Positions 24,401 through 37,500 of a DNA stretch of 64,000 nt are shown here, in pieces. This stretch comes from Marchantia polymorpha subsp. ruderalis. Lineage: Eukaryota; Streptophyta; Marchantiopsida; Marchantiales; Marchantiaceae. A program made the position numbers and the translations under genes. The notes under the pieces are model-generated. The model did no database searches. It was given only the letters and a program-made list of their open reading frames with translations, and was not told where the DNA came from. The stretch's first letter is position 1; each line of letters begins with the position of its first letter. Where the stretch lies: positions 3,728,001 through 3,792,000 of the forward strand of contig AP031358.1 in NCBI GenBank assembly GCA_037833965.1. The letters run 5' to 3'.

Positions 24401-26631
24401 TTGGGTTTTCTCTGATGTAACTCAGACGTTGAATTGACACTATCATTGTTCTCTACAGCAACTTCTTTGATACTAGATGTCACCTCTCCCTCCGCTTTTG
24501 ACTGGTTGTTACTCACAGAATCATGCTCCTCATCCACATAGGTGACCACTCTGCAACCTATTGACTGTGACAAGGCAGCAAAAGATGTCAATTCAACGCA
24601 CCTCCTTCTTCTCTGGATAACAACCACAATCTCGGCCCAACCGTACTCATCCTCCCTGAATAATCAAAGATGTGGAATGCCTCAAAAAATTTCTTTAATG
24701 ATTCAGCAAAGACCTGCAACTCTCAAAAAACCTTTATTATCCTGACACATTTATTGTCTAAGATAGTGCAATTTCTAAGATCAAAAATAAATTCAACAGT
24801 AGTTGCTTCTACTTTGTAGTTAAATACGTCCTGAGATATGTGAACACACATATCTGGGAACGAACAGAAAGGAGCAATACCTAAACATAAAACATAGAGG
24901 TCTCGTGGAGACAAACTCTAAGTGCATCTGGAATATCAGAACGGGGGAACTGTACTAGGGGCTATGGCGCAGAGGGTCCACAGAAGAACTAGGATGAACA
25001 AAACGAGTTGTGTGCTATGAGAAAAAAATCCTTTGGCACCTGCAGATACCCAATTGCATCGCATACACAAATTCTGCATCTTCCAGTTCTGTAGATAATT
25101 GTGGTTGTGGTTACTCCAAACAGGTTCTTTGGCTTCAAAATATTTTCTTATCAGCATGTGCCCACAAGCATCAAATTGATGACTCGGCGCTTGTATCCGC
25201 CGTGCTTCGGATCGAGCTCAAGATATTAAACGAAAAAGTCACTAAAGCTCGGTAGTATGAGATACCTTGAAAGCATTAACCCAACTCTGACCACGTTCTC
25301 CATCTTGACCTTCACTAAGACGTAAGAAGATAGCACCTGAACCATTTTCTGCGCAGAGAGGCGGCGTATTCAGCAATTTTCAAATATTCTGGGCCTTGCG
25401 CCCAGAGAGTTACAACGTCCTCTCTATAAACATCACGAAGCTGAAAGGATGAAAAAGTGACAAAATCATTATTATCCTGCCGGACAAGATCAATGCAATT
25501 CCAATAGCTATTAAGTAGAACTACTTTCTTGGTTCGTACTAAGCTTTTTATCTCCAACTCATTTACGAAGCAGGACATTGTCAATGCTTTGAGCACGTTA
25601 TTGTGTTCAACGTTTATAAACGAGTGACAGGTCTGTGGTGATGTCTACATGGTTACCTACCAATACTGAAAGTTACAAACTTCCCATCTCTCAAGCTTTC
25701 CATGTGGATAAGCCAGCCATCCACGATATGACGCTCCCCTATCGGATTACTTGAGGCTTCATTTTCAGTTTTCCAAAAAGTCAAAGAACTTCTTGTTAAA
25801 CTGCAACGATACAACAGGCATTGTCGCAGATGTTAGAAATATGTATAAAAAAAATTTGACATCAGACACCTGCACCAGCCTGCAACTTACTTCGTTCCTC
25901 CATTGAGCTATTGCCCAATGCTTCATTTCCCGAACTAACAGATCCTTCACCTCAAAGAACAACCGCACTGTCCTCTGATTATGCAGGCCTAAATAAATAA
26001 AGCCTACCAGTCCTTTATCAGGAAATGGTGAGTTCAGACAAGACATATGTAAATATTCGAATGCTTGTCACATGTTTTTTCAAAGCATAACAAATGGCTA
26101 CATCAAACTTTCCAGTAGGTAGGATAAGGTCAAACCTTAAAACTTTAATTATACTTGACTAAGTCACGGAAGTCCAATTTGGGCTTTATTGGGTAGTTCC
26201 AATGCGATTCATCGACAGCAAATATAAGATTACAGGTCATATACACAAAACATTATTTACTCATGAAGCTGCCGAACCTACCTGAAAAACCGCAACTCCC
26301 ATGGTTTGGAAAAGTATCGTGAATACGGCCTGTGCTTGTAAAGATAACCACACTTGATAACAGGGCCTCGACTCTGAAAAGTCATGAGATTCGTATCAAA
26401 GAAGGGCTCCAGGTTGACATGTAATAGGCAGAACATGCAGTACAAATGCATCAATGCTACACATTTCATCACATCGGTAAGAATATTAACCTGTGCCAAT
26501 TGCTCACGCAACTCCATGTTCTCAGCTTCGAGTTCCATGTTCCTTCTTTGTAAAGATGCCTCCAGCTCGGATCCATTTCGCACCTCTTCCCTCCCCTCCA
26601 ACTCCGATGCAGAAATTGAAGACTCCGTCAT
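18492..26631 (-). CDS. DGAT1: PH-domain diacylglycerol O-acyltransferase 1
   Basis: The enzyme makes triacylglycerol from diacylglycerol and acyl-CoA in the ER membrane (MBOAT family). I read coding exons at 26491-26631, 26282-26373, 25661-25800, 25266-25348, 24642-24713, 24211-24564, 23876-23956, 23391-23464, 23056-23131, 22655-22722, 22220-22346, 21910-22008, 21408-21509, 20930-21066, 20638-20719, 20309-20329, 19968-20030, 19768-19815, 19303-19365, 19047-19100 and 18492-18623. This gives about 702 residues against about 520 in Arabidopsis. The N terminus has a coiled coil ([20 protein letters not shown]), a PH domain, an acidic linker, then plant DGAT1 motifs: [65 protein letters not shown] (catalytic His), WAFLGIMFQ and [12 protein letters not shown]. 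Phases agree throughout. The junction 24.55-24.71 kb is least certain, because one alternative exon starting at 24655 is possible. The reading frame is open upstream of the ATG to the exon edge at 26686, so an earlier start is possible. Confidence 0.93.
20309..20329 (-). other. DGAT1: 21-nt microexon of DGAT1
   Basis: This exon is exactly seven codons (YWRMWNM), flanked by TTTAG and GTAAGT. It joins [13 protein letters not shown] (exon 20638-20719) to PVHKWMVRH (exon 19968-20030) and restores the invariant DGAT1 sequence. Automated gene finders could easily miss it. Confidence 0.9.
22791..22859. repeat. Perfect 31-bp inverted repeat in DGAT1 intron
   Basis: Arms 22791-22821 and 22829-22859 are perfect inverted copies around a 7-nt loop. 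They begin GGGAACTTCCCATTTAG and include CAAGCTTG. A third GGGAACTTCCC lies at 22878-22888, and GTTCTTTGAAAA at 22772-22783 can also pair with the loop region. The repeat sits in the intron between exons 22655-22722 and 23056-23131, so it would fold in the DGAT1 pre-mRNA. It may be a young MITE or a small-RNA hairpin. Confidence 0.9.
25266..26373 (-). other. PH-domain exons of DGAT1
   Basis: Three phase-compatible exons (26282-26373, 25661-25800 and 25266-25348) encode a contiguous PH domain of about 100 residues. It runs from [20 protein letters not shown] through [12 protein letters not shown], a loop, and [18 protein letters not shown] to QSWVNAFK. The closing Trp in the final helix is the hallmark PH residue. 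PH domains bind phosphoinositides or proteins. I infer that this one helps localise or regulate the enzyme. Confidence 0.85.
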
Positions 26632-28450
26632 TATTTCAAAATTTCTGGTGTCTTCCAAAGGCAGCCCCGAATGGGCACAATTTAGCCTGTAGGAGTGGCC
26701 TCAAACAAATAAGTTAGACATTGATTCGAAAAATCAAAAGCTCAAGGATTCAGTCAATGAATCAACGACCCGACCTACATCGCTTACTGTGCCGTCTACT
26801 GACTACAGACTACGCACACATTCCAAAAACAAGTATGCGTCGAGACTGAATCCAATTCGCAGAGTTGTCGCATCTAAAAAAACATTGGGATTTCTTTTGT
26901 GTATGGTTTAAGTAACTTGAGTGCCATTGCACACGGACTCCTGTACTCGCAGTCACACTGAAGTCACGTACACTGTCGCCTGAAAAAAAGCCTGTTCTAC
27001 TAAGACCCAGAATGTCCTCATATGCACTTATTTCCGCATAATCCAAACTCGAGCTGCGTTCTCTCTGGAAGGTATTTCTTACGAAACGATAGCCAACTAC
27101 TTCCTACTGACTTTGAAGAAAACTAGCAATGTTACCAATCCCTCATGAGCGTCATAGGACAAAGCTGATCATCAACACACGTATTGAAACCTGAGTTCGA
27201 CATTCATAATTTGTTCCCTAAAACACACTCAGCATTCAGGTCGAATTTTCACAATATACGATCGTCATGCATCAGTCCCATTATGTTAGTGACTTCTAGT
27301 TGAAATCTTCGCTCGATTCTGGCCTAGAATTGTTTTAACAGGCGGCTATGAAAAGGACGAACACAAAGCTTCGAGGATCGCAGGCACAAACGAGACAATT
27401 GTGGGAGTAAACAGCCTAAGAGTTTCAGCAGAAGGAGCCTAAACGGCTCCCAACTTCGCCAAGAAATATACAGGTGACAGAATCCTCTTCAATGAAATAC
27501 TTGCACAATGCACAACACACCCATGATGAAGCGATATTAACATCTACAAATCCACGTTCCACAGACTAGCGTAAACGAGACAATGCTCAAAGGCTCTGGC
27601 CAGTAGGAATACAAAAGTTCACTTTTCTAACGCAATTTTCCTCAAAGGAAGGAATCTACAAGACGCGGCGCCGGTAGAAAACAACATTGGAATTTCTGTG
27701 TATTTTATTCCAGGCCATGCTCACAACACAGACGCAAGCTTCGATTTTTTTCTGCACGATTTAAAAACTGCGACATCAAATGCTTCACTCACCAAGCGTA
27801 CAATTATCGGAATTCGGCATAACAAACTGCACCAGATCAAATCCCAGAGATTTCTGCAGCAGGCACCGACGCTGCACATAGAAAGGAGGCAGCTGAAGCG
27901 AATCGAAAAGGAGGATGACAAAACCAAGTCATCAAGGAACCAATTTCCCTCCTGAATGACGTATTTAACAAGAAATTTACCGTCTAGCAAAAGCGCACAA
28001 TCCTAGCGAGGTTCAAAAATCGCTCCGTTGAAAAATCTTTCTTCGGAGCCTCAAAGACCGTTCGAGCACAGATCACCGGCAAAATCACGATTCTTGAATT
28101 CCAAATCGACGAGGAAGATCATTGCGCTCGGGCGCCCCTCGGCGGCAATTGCAGTACTCACGCCACCTCCAGAGAAGTAGGCGGCTTCTTGAAACGTGGG
28201 AATGGAAAAGAGAGCGCTCGTGACCGTGCCCGTGACGTGCGACGAAGGCGGTCGGTCCGCTTGGTTCGACCTGCGACTCGAGCTCTCTCTCTCTCTCTCA
28301 CTCAGTTGCCTGCTCAGCGGCCCCTGCCCTGCCCTGCTCCTGAATCTCTGCTCCTGCTCCTCTGGCTCTCTCTCCCAGCCTCCCGTTGCCTGGACTTGCT
28401 TACTCTGGCTTCGGTTCCAACTTCCACGTCGCAGCAGCTGATTCGCTTGG
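26632..28450 (-). promoter_or_regulatory. DGAT1 5' region: leader, intron(s) and probable promoter
   Basis: On the minus strand a donor-like GTGAGTACT lies at about 28154-28162, after a GC-rich stretch. This suggests a non-coding first exon near 28.16-28.25 kb spliced to the exon ending at 26686. A CT/GA dinucleotide run at about 28274-28300 and GC-rich DNA to about 28.43 kb resemble plant core promoter and leader sequence. The frame at 26810-27046 (minus) is unassigned and could be an alternative 5' exon. Confidence 0.45.
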
Positions 28451-31400
28451 ATCTTAAAAGTTCCGGTATATATCTTTCGTGGAAAATATGCTCGTCTCTA
28501 ATTCTATAGCTCGATATGCTCGATCAACTGTATGATTCCGCGGAGGGTTGATGGAAATCGCTGGAAATCCTTGTCCTTTTCTGACGTCGATCGCAGATCT
28601 GGTATTTATTTCAGGTGCTGAAATTTCGCATGTACCTAACTAAACTCTTTCGTCCCTCCCATGATGATTTGTCAACCTCGTCCACATTCGACTTTGAGAG
28701 CAACACAACAAATTTGCGCTTTTCCTTCATTGGACACTCTTGCACGTTCCAATGCGTTGTGACTTATAAAACCGCCAAAGCACAAACAATGGAAATTGAA
28801 AATTTCAGTTTATTATTCCTAAACACGTCCCAACATTCTTGCAATAACTAATGTTGACAAGGTAAGAAGCCTCATCATCGTGCTTCAATATAAACAGCAG
28901 TATAAAGTAGCCTATTAGTCTTAGTGGATACATAGTACAACTCATATATTCATGTTTATCTCCATACATGTATTAATTATTATATGTTGTAAAATTTTTG
29001 TTAAAAAAATATGAAACAATGAATGTGTTATAATCGTTCATATATATATATGAACGAAGTATAACACACTCTCTCTTGTTTGTCTTGGAAAATTCATCTC
29101 ACCTAATCACACTTGTATCTTCCCTATATCGTTCACCAACTTTCATCCTGGTATGTTAAGTACAATGACGCAGTAGTACTGAAGTCTACGATTTGTCTAC
29201 AAAATTCCAAAATTAACCAATAATAAATCTTGTGGCATCCATAAATGAAACTATTTTTTTAATACTTGTTGGATCCAAGACAAATTTGACTTTGCCGTTA
29301 GTGGAACACACCATCGAATTTGCCAAAGAAGCGAACATATTCGTCTTTATCTGCACCGTCCCGTACTTTCACGCACTGCTACTCCTGCTTCTTGTGACAT
29401 GTTTTCCATCAAAAAGAGATGTTGTGATTTCAATTATCATGATGTCCACGGTATCAAGCTCTTTTACTGAAGATTGTTGCTATAAAAATATTGAAAAGAC
29501 TAACTCTTTTTTAATCAAGACACGAATTGAAATTGTAGATCACTCAAATAAATACGACAAAAAATGTTACTTTGGAGAATGTTTATTATGTTTTCACCAT
29601 GGCAAAAAGCTACTAGAGGGAGAAGTGTACTAAACTTATTATCAAGTACAACATACAAATGCATAGATAGAATATCAAGCTCTATCAAAAAGAAGAAAAA
29701 ATATTCACTAAGATATTGTACAATTGTCTTGGAGAAGAATGAATGAGAAGGTCAAGTACATTCAGCAATACAGCTGCAAAATAGAAATCATTTTCTCATA
29801 CATCTCTTTTAGATTAGATTCAGAACGGGATCGATTTTGGGTACTCTATATCGTCATATCGATCGATATGTACTCTGATTTTTAATATATCTCAAAATTA
29901 TCAAATATAAAACAAGTAAAATCCATTTGAATTAATTTTAGTAATTTCCAGGCCTTATCAGGCCAACAATAACATGTTACGGACAATAACTTATGTTATG
30001 ATCATAAAGTTTCGCATCTTGATCTTGAATCATCATCAAAAGTGATCAGGTTTTTATGTCGCTTCTGTGTTACATTTGGTCATGAGTAGAATGTTAGATT
30101 GAAGTGCGAGGCTGCAACTACTATTCAAAAATGACATCTCTTACGTTACAAATGAGACAATGTCAATGTTTCTATGTATAACCATAGCCAAAAAATTTAA
30201 CAAGGTGATAATAGTAATAGGCTATTAAAAAATGCTAGATAGCTAAATATATGTCTAGAATAGACTCTAATCCATATTAAGTTGATTTGTATGCATCTAA
30301 ATATATTTTTATTTTTTTAATATTATTATTTAAACAATAAATGATAATAAAGTTTGAAATGAAAAATGTTCAATTCTAGCTCTCTCCACCTTCCACTCAT
30401 GTTCTATGCAACATAAATAGCTATATTAGAAAAAAACTCATCACAATCTGACTTCAGTTTTTGATATTTGTGATTAAATTAATAATTTAAATATTTACTG
30501 CCTTAAAAAAATATGATTTTTCATAAAACTGTACAATAAAAATTGAGATGCAACTCAGATGTTAAATTTGAGTTGTGTTTTTTTTACCAAATTAAAAATT
30601 ACACATAGATTGATATCTAATCAATTTTATAACATTAAAATGACATTAAAACTATGCAAAGTTTTTTTCATTTTGATAATCATTTGTTTCTATAACTAGA
30701 ACTAAGGCACTTGTAATTCTTTTTTTTGCTTGAGATATTGATATGAAAATATTAGGATTTTTTATGTATAAAAAAAGCTTAGATTAAGGTTGATGAATTT
30801 GTAAGATAAAGATCCAAAAGATGATGAAAAATATTGTAAAATTTTGGACAGTATGAAAGTCTTCTTTTAATGCAAAAATTAATATTTTCACATTTATATC
30901 TGAAATTTAGTTGAATTCATATAAAACTCTATGAAAAAAATACTTAAATAAAATGTACACAATCTTTGAATACAAAATCAATTGATCTTCAAGGAAATTT
31001 TTTTGCTAGAAATTATGTAGATGATGTTTAAAAATATTTGTAGTTTGATCAACATCATACGCACACGATTATTATACAATAATGTCAAAAACATCATACA
31101 TAAGATATAATTGCTGATTGAAATAAATCATTTTGATCAATAATAACAAAAAAATAAATTTTGCTAATTTTTAATTTTGTTACTTCAACAAGTAAAAGTA
31201 TAATTTAAAACATATGGGTTTCAGACATTTTAGCATGCTTCATTGCTTTAATCATCAGAAGGTTACGTAGTATTTTTTCTGGTATTTTACATAGCAGTTT
31301 TGATTTTATTTTACCAATAAAAGCTTCACAATTCATGTAAAAAATCTTTATCATGATTTAACATGTAACGTTTGACATAAAATTGATACATTTTTAAATC

Positions 31401-32659
31401 TTTCTAATTTTTTTTACAAGATTTTTTATTAACCATTCTCTCAATTTTATTATACATATCAGAATATAAAAATTTTATTCAGCATATAAAAATATAGTAT
31501 ATGCAATAATTTGCTTAAATCAAACATTTTAAAAATATATTTTTTATATTTTTATATATTTAACAAAAAAATTGACAAAGTTTTTTTATTAATTATTACT
31601 TTTGTTGAAATTATGTTTCAAGATCGTATAAATTTGTTGCAACCGAACAAAAGTTTAAATCCTTTTGAAAATAATTTTTCTATCATATATATAAAGAAAA
31701 GCACTATGATTTATTCAAAGACTTGAAGCAAAATTTTTGATTCAATTTATGAATAGATTGCTTAATAAATTTCATTATTAATGCTTATAAAATTTTATTG
31801 ATGAAATAAATCATTATATTTAAATTTTCATCAACATTTTATTAATGTATATGTACATATTTGATCATGTGTGCATGTCCATGAACTTTTTTTTTCAAAA
31901 ATGAAACTTTTGAATGTACGATTCAATGTTGAACTACAATATCATTGAAAATCAAAAAATAAAATTTCTTATCAACAAAATTTAATTATTATTAATAAAA
32001 AATTCTGAGTTTATTGCATAAATTTTTATACAAGAAATCAAAATATTTGTAATCTCATCTAATTCCACGTGATTTTTGATATGTATACATGAAAAATTAA
32101 AAATATATATACTAAAAAGGTTTGTTCAATTAAAGTTTTATATCTGAATAAATGTATAGGGAAAAAATTTAATAAAATAAAATTATTTATTTGTGAGATC
32201 TAAATAAAATAACATATACATTGTTTTATGAAAAATATCAAAAGCATGATGAAGTAGTTTATTTGACTATTCTTTATCTCTGTGCATCAAAAATTTGCTA
32301 TACATGAATGGAATTGTGTAGAAGAAAATTTTTTTAACATTGATGATGATTAATCCTTGTGTGAGTAAGACATGTCAACATTATTTCAAAAATACAATAG
32401 TGATTTTGATGTGCAACTTATATTATTAAATTAAAATTATTAAAATTATCTTGCATGTTCATTAATGATCTTCATCTTTAACCTTCATTTATTTATTTAT
32501 GTATGTATTTACAAGTGGTAATATAATAAAATTAAATGAAGATAATAAACTCATGTATCAATACATTTATGTGCATATTAAGGTCTGTGCTTTAGCAATA
32601 TAAAAGATATTTACAAAGCTTATATATTTTTAGAATTTTAGATTCTAAAGATTAACTTT
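28451..32659. other. Long AT-rich intergenic stretch, no gene supported
   Basis: Beyond the DGAT1 promoter the sequence is mostly AT-rich. The 133-codon frame at 29232-29633 (plus) starts with a GTG codon, not ATG, has no recognisable motif, and lies in AT-rich DNA. From about 29.9 to 32.6 kb I see nothing. Confidence 0.55.
29024..29068. repeat. Near-perfect 45-bp palindrome
   Basis: TGTGTTATA-TCGTTCATATA is mirrored by TATGAACGA-GTATAACACA, with a TA-rich centre. It is a small hairpin-forming element of unknown origin. Confidence 0.75.
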
Positions 32660-33082
32660 TGTTGAGGTTAACTCCAATTAAGGAGTAACCTTGGTTCCTA
32701 GTTATTTATATCTAGGACGGTTGTCTTGACTGGGGATAAATACCTCGGAGCTCATCTTGTACATGACGTCTTTCTAACAAGACATGGAATAAAGTGCTAA
32801 GAGTTTTGGGTGGACGCATCCCTCTTCCATGAAGATGCACCACGTTATTTCTGTGTTGCTAGATATCTCTCGGGTTTTAAACGTAGAGTTTTTTTAACGT
32901 GGTTCAACCTCGGGGAAGAGGGCTACGTCCACCCAGAACTCTCAACACTTTATTTCAGGTCTGGTTAGAAAGACATCATGTACAATTTGAGCCCCAAGAT
33001 ATTTATCCCCGGTCAATACGACCATTTTAGCTATAAATAGCTAGTAACCAATGTTACTCCTTAAGTGAAGCTAACCTCAACA
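32660..33082. mobile_element. Fossil Ty1/copia-like LTRs, inverted pair
   Basis: Arms at 32660-about 32855 and about 32887-33082 are inverted copies, each starting TGTTGAGGTTA at its outer end. They share AAGGAGTAAC, GGGGATAAAT, AAAGTG-T-AGAGTT, GGGTGGACG and ACCACGTTA. The TG start and the GGGTGGACG...ACCACGTTA tail resemble plant copia LTRs. No internal retroelement genes lie between them, so the element is broken. The arms differ at many sites, suggesting an old insertion. A fold-back DNA element is the alternative reading. Confidence 0.5.
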
Positions 33083-34500
33083 ATTTTTGTTTCAATTTTA
33101 TATTTCATACAAAATCTTATGTGTCTCTAAATCTCCATTTAAGAATTTTCCAATATTAAATTAATAAATTAAATACATGCATTTAGATTTACTCCTCAAT
33201 CTTCCACCAGTTAAGCTACTCAACTAGCTTGATGATCTTTATTACTTTTTTTCACCTAATTAAACAAATAGCACAAAACATAATCACAATTTTACCTCTA
33301 TGAAAATATTAAAAAAGAAAATTTTATTTTGAAATTATCAACTTGCTTCATCAAATATTGTGTTGTACATATTACACAAGTATTCTTTAGTTTGAATTCT
33401 AATTTTTATGATTATAACTCTATTTATTCAAATAAGAATAATTGATTATTTTTCATCAGTTTATGAATCAATGACGTTAAGATTGATAGCCTTTTACACT
33501 ATCAAAACATATTATATGCACGTTCTTAATAAAAATGATGTAATTTTTGTTTTGAAGTAATTTTTTCACGAAAATGTTCAAATTTATTTATCCAAAGATA
33601 TGTAAGATACTTCTTAATCTTATTATTTATGTGCAAAAAGAAAGCTTAGTAGCGCCTTCGTTTGTATGTATGTATATATATATATATATATACATACATA
33701 CATACATACATATTATTGCTGATACTAATATTCAACATTTGAACATCTGTTTATTTATCTGAAAATCAAAATTGCAACATAACTTGATATAGGATGTGTT
33801 ATAATCTAACATATGCACCATGTATGCACTTAACATTGTTTGCATGATTGCAATTTTTTCTTGGGAAGAGTATAGAATAACATAAAAATACACGATCAGA
33901 TATAGTATGTATTCTTTTTCCCACTTTAAACTCAACATCATCATAGTTAGCACACATAAACAATAACACATCACAAAGTATAAAACAGTGTTGCACGCAA
34001 TTAGACTGAATGGAGGTGCATTAATCACATGAAAAATAAAAGTATGGTATACAACTAAAGCATATTAATCCAAGGAATCTAGTGAATCCATTTTATGTAA
34101 AAATAAATCATAAAGTATTTTTGCTTCATAAGAAATAGTCTTATGAAGCAAAAATACTGTATGTTTTATTTTGTGTAATCCAAGTATGCAATAATTTATT
34201 ATTTCTCAATTTCCTACATCTTGTTATAAATTCTGCAAGATTATAATATCTTTATTTTCATGTGAAAATTTTGCAATATTGTTCGAGAATTGGGGGGAGA
34301 TACTTTACATATTCTATGACACAACAAATTTTAAATCGAAGAATATTCTATGATACTAATGATTTCGAACACAACAATCAATGAACCAGGACCGGCTTTC
34401 GGAATCCATATTCTTATATCTCGAATCAATATTTCAATTCAAAAAATAGGTGATTACAATAGCAATATTTCCAGATGAACTATAATCCAAGATCAGGACC
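33083..34500. other. AT-rich intergenic with microsatellite and hairpin
   Basis: A GTAT/TA/CATA repeat run at about 33664-33712 can fold on itself. A 20-bp perfect inverted repeat lies at 34114-34158, with arms AGTATTTTTGCTTCATAAGA and its complement and a 5-nt loop. No gene is supported. The frames at 33574-34028 largely translate the repeat and its AT-rich flank. Confidence 0.6.
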
Positions 34501-37500
34501 ACCATGCTCTTCACTCCAATCTTCTTCCTACATTCTCGAGGCAAGTAACATGAAAGCTCAAATAGATACAAGAGTAAACTTGGAAGATCAAGATGAAAAT
34601 TGAAAAATGAGGAAGTGCACAGTTTCTAACATTTCACATCTTGCGCTTGCTAGTTTTACGAACATTACCACAAACAATGAGACACCGAAGAACACAATGG
34701 AATGTGTCTCTTTTCATACACCAACTAAATGTCGCAGAAAGTATTTGTCCCATGTAGTAGCCACCTCTTTGGGTGAAGTGGGGCCACAACAGACTACGAA
34801 CTTGGCATTTATCAAAGCGATAAAAAAAATCGAAAGAGACGCACAGTGCAGAAGTGAGGACTGTCTTTCGTGTGTGGTTTTCCTTTCTTCAGAGAGGGTT
34901 CAAATGTTGGGCCCTTGCAAGGTTCTGTTAGCTTCTGAAATCATTTGACGTTTCACCAATCGTTCTGATTTCCGAGGTGTGTTAGTCCGACGACCGACAG
35001 TGAGTTTATAACTTTCTTACATAGTTAGTATGTCTCGTACTTGTCGATTCAGACTCGGTACTCACAGCGGAGAGTGGTTGTTGCGCAGATATCTCGAGGA
35101 GCAGGAGGTCAGCATGGCAGATACGCGTCCTTGCACGAGGGAGATTCAGTTCGTAACTTGCTTAGGCCATTTTCTTCTCAGCATCATTATGACTGAGCGA
35201 CTGAGTTGCCCTCTATGGGTCGTAAGGACTTATTATTACACTCAGGAAATATAACAGTTCAGCTCTGCTTCTAAGTGGTTCTATGTGAATGCTCCAGTGC
35301 CTTACAACCTTCATTTGCACTATCTTTAGTTTATTGGAATCGAGTGAATGTCGAGCAGAGTCCCAAAACTAGACGTGAATTGGCACCAAGTTGAAAGCGG
35401 ATGATCAGAGATATCAAATCTGTAAAGCGAGATGGTGATCCTTACTCTATCACAGATTCCCGGACGAGCGTACCAGACTTTGAACCTTTGACATAAGATG
35501 ATGGAAGACCCAATTTGATCTAAGATCCAATCGTGTTCTCCACTCCAGGCCGAGGCAGGCTTGTAAGTAAAAGTACACGTCGGTAGACCTCTAGCTGTCC
35601 AAAGGAGACAGGATGATCGGAGCTTATGATCGTGAGTTTTTTCCGAGTCCAGACCTCACCGACTGAAGCTGTTGTAACTGGTATGGACCGATGTTCTTCT
35701 TCTGCGCTTAAGGTGGACATGGTTTCGAGGAATATGACGTTCTCGGGCATATGAAGAAGCTCTCTATCGGAGGCTGAAGCAATACTGAAAACATTTCTCT
35801 TTTGACAATCCCTCAGTTGCGTGGTGCTCAGGCTGTAGGGGAGGAAGATGAAAGAAGAAGCAATATTAATCATTATTCATACTCAAAGTTTGCTTAATTG
35901 TGAAGAAACTCGGCATTATGTCCCTGCAAAGCCTTCTGGCTCGCAGACAAATCATGAGCATATGGCATCAACAGGTTTAAAGAGTTGAGCGTTTCTCTTG
36001 ATTTGGAAGCCAAGAGTAGGGCAGTTGAAGAGACCAACGTCGGCGATAATACGAAATGCGCTTCAGTCTGAAGCAAAGGACAAACTGCAGAAACATTTTG
36101 TCTGAGGTTCAATAGCGCTCCACATTGAACTGTACACTCGAAGAGAAGCACATGTTACCGATTTCTAGTGAGAGCAAAGAGACACGACCTGAAGCTGAAT
36201 GAAGTCCAGCAGAGAGGTATATTATCCGGCCATGCGCAGATGACTCGAGATATATCGAAGGGTTTCTGGAAACGAGCCTAGCGTACGAGGTACAAGATGA
36301 TGTTTACGGTAATCCAGGAAATGAGTGAAGTACTAGCTTAACGGCAGGTGAGTCCCTTCAAATCCGCCACCTCAAAGACTCACACTGAAGATCTGCTCTT
36401 GAAGAAAGAAGGGATTACGAACCTTTCTCGTTTTTCTCGAATACATGCTTCCGCTAGTGAATGGGTGAGACTTGTTGCGATCGATCGCGGCAATGTTGAG
36501 AACAGTTTAGGACATCTGAGTTCTTATCACCAGTTTAAAGGCCGAAACTGCGACTAGTTGCGGGAGGCGAGTCGAGCATGTTCAGCATGGTCTACAGACT
36601 ACCCTCGATTCGTCATCGGCCAGTATCTCTCATTCAGCAACATCCAGATCCGAGTCATCCCTCTTGATTGCAAAACCCTAGTCAACGCTTTGTCCAGGCT
36701 GCCCACAGCAGCCATCATTAAATGACATCACTAGATTATAACAGATAATTACGTTACAGTTAAGTGCATTACTGCTGTAGTCGTGGGATGCGCAGTCCAC
36801 GACCAACTACTGTACATCAGATCATATATCTCACGATGATCGTTCTCTGTTGCAGCTCGGAAGGTACTATGCGAGGATAACGGAGGATGTATTGGAGCAC
36901 AAACTTTATGGGCAGCATTTTTGAGTATATTCAGTCGATACCTGTTTAAGACGACCTCAACTCGTCAGAGGCTGAGGAGACAATTTTTGTACTGGGAGCT
37001 GCCGAAGCGAGATGTGGGAGAGACCAGCAACAGAATAAAAACGTGAAACCTGATGCCCCGCCTTTCCTGATAAGCATTCGGGATCTGTAGCTCCCATGCA
37101 TCCACTCCTTTCCAGTATCTGTCAGAGTTTGTTATTCTGAAGAAGAGCAGTCTCATCAGGTGGAATGCGTGATATCCCTCTCCGTAGTTACGTATCTTGT
37201 CAAGTTTCATTCGGTTATTGACTTTTCTCTTCTACAGGAGAGCATCAGGAAGATTATGCTCTTAAATGCTGGAGAACGATCAAATCAAGGGCACTGGACA
37301 GCGGAGTGGAACTTTTGCTCGGATTGTGGGGATTGCTCGATCTTTCGTCAACGCCATTTCGGAGTTTATCACATACTGCAGCGATAATTATACTCCTTGT
37401 TAGTACCTCCTCTTCGTAAGCATGACGAGTTATGTCGGAATGCTGCATACCTTGCACAGGTACGTCTTGACTTAAAAAAGTAGCAGTTCAAAGGCAGCAA

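Noticed and set aside
25414-25440. Exon-like stretch reading [10 protein letters not shown] between PH exons
   Set aside because: It breaks phase with its neighbours. Direct splicing 25661 to 25348 restores a continuous PH strand ([11 protein letters not shown]).
29232-29633. 133-codon frame in AT-rich DNA
   Set aside because: It begins with GTG rather than ATG, matches no family, and its composition equals that of the surroundings.
33664-33712. GTAT/CATA repeat that looks like a strong palindrome
   Set aside because: It is a simple microsatellite, and the symmetry follows from the repeat unit.
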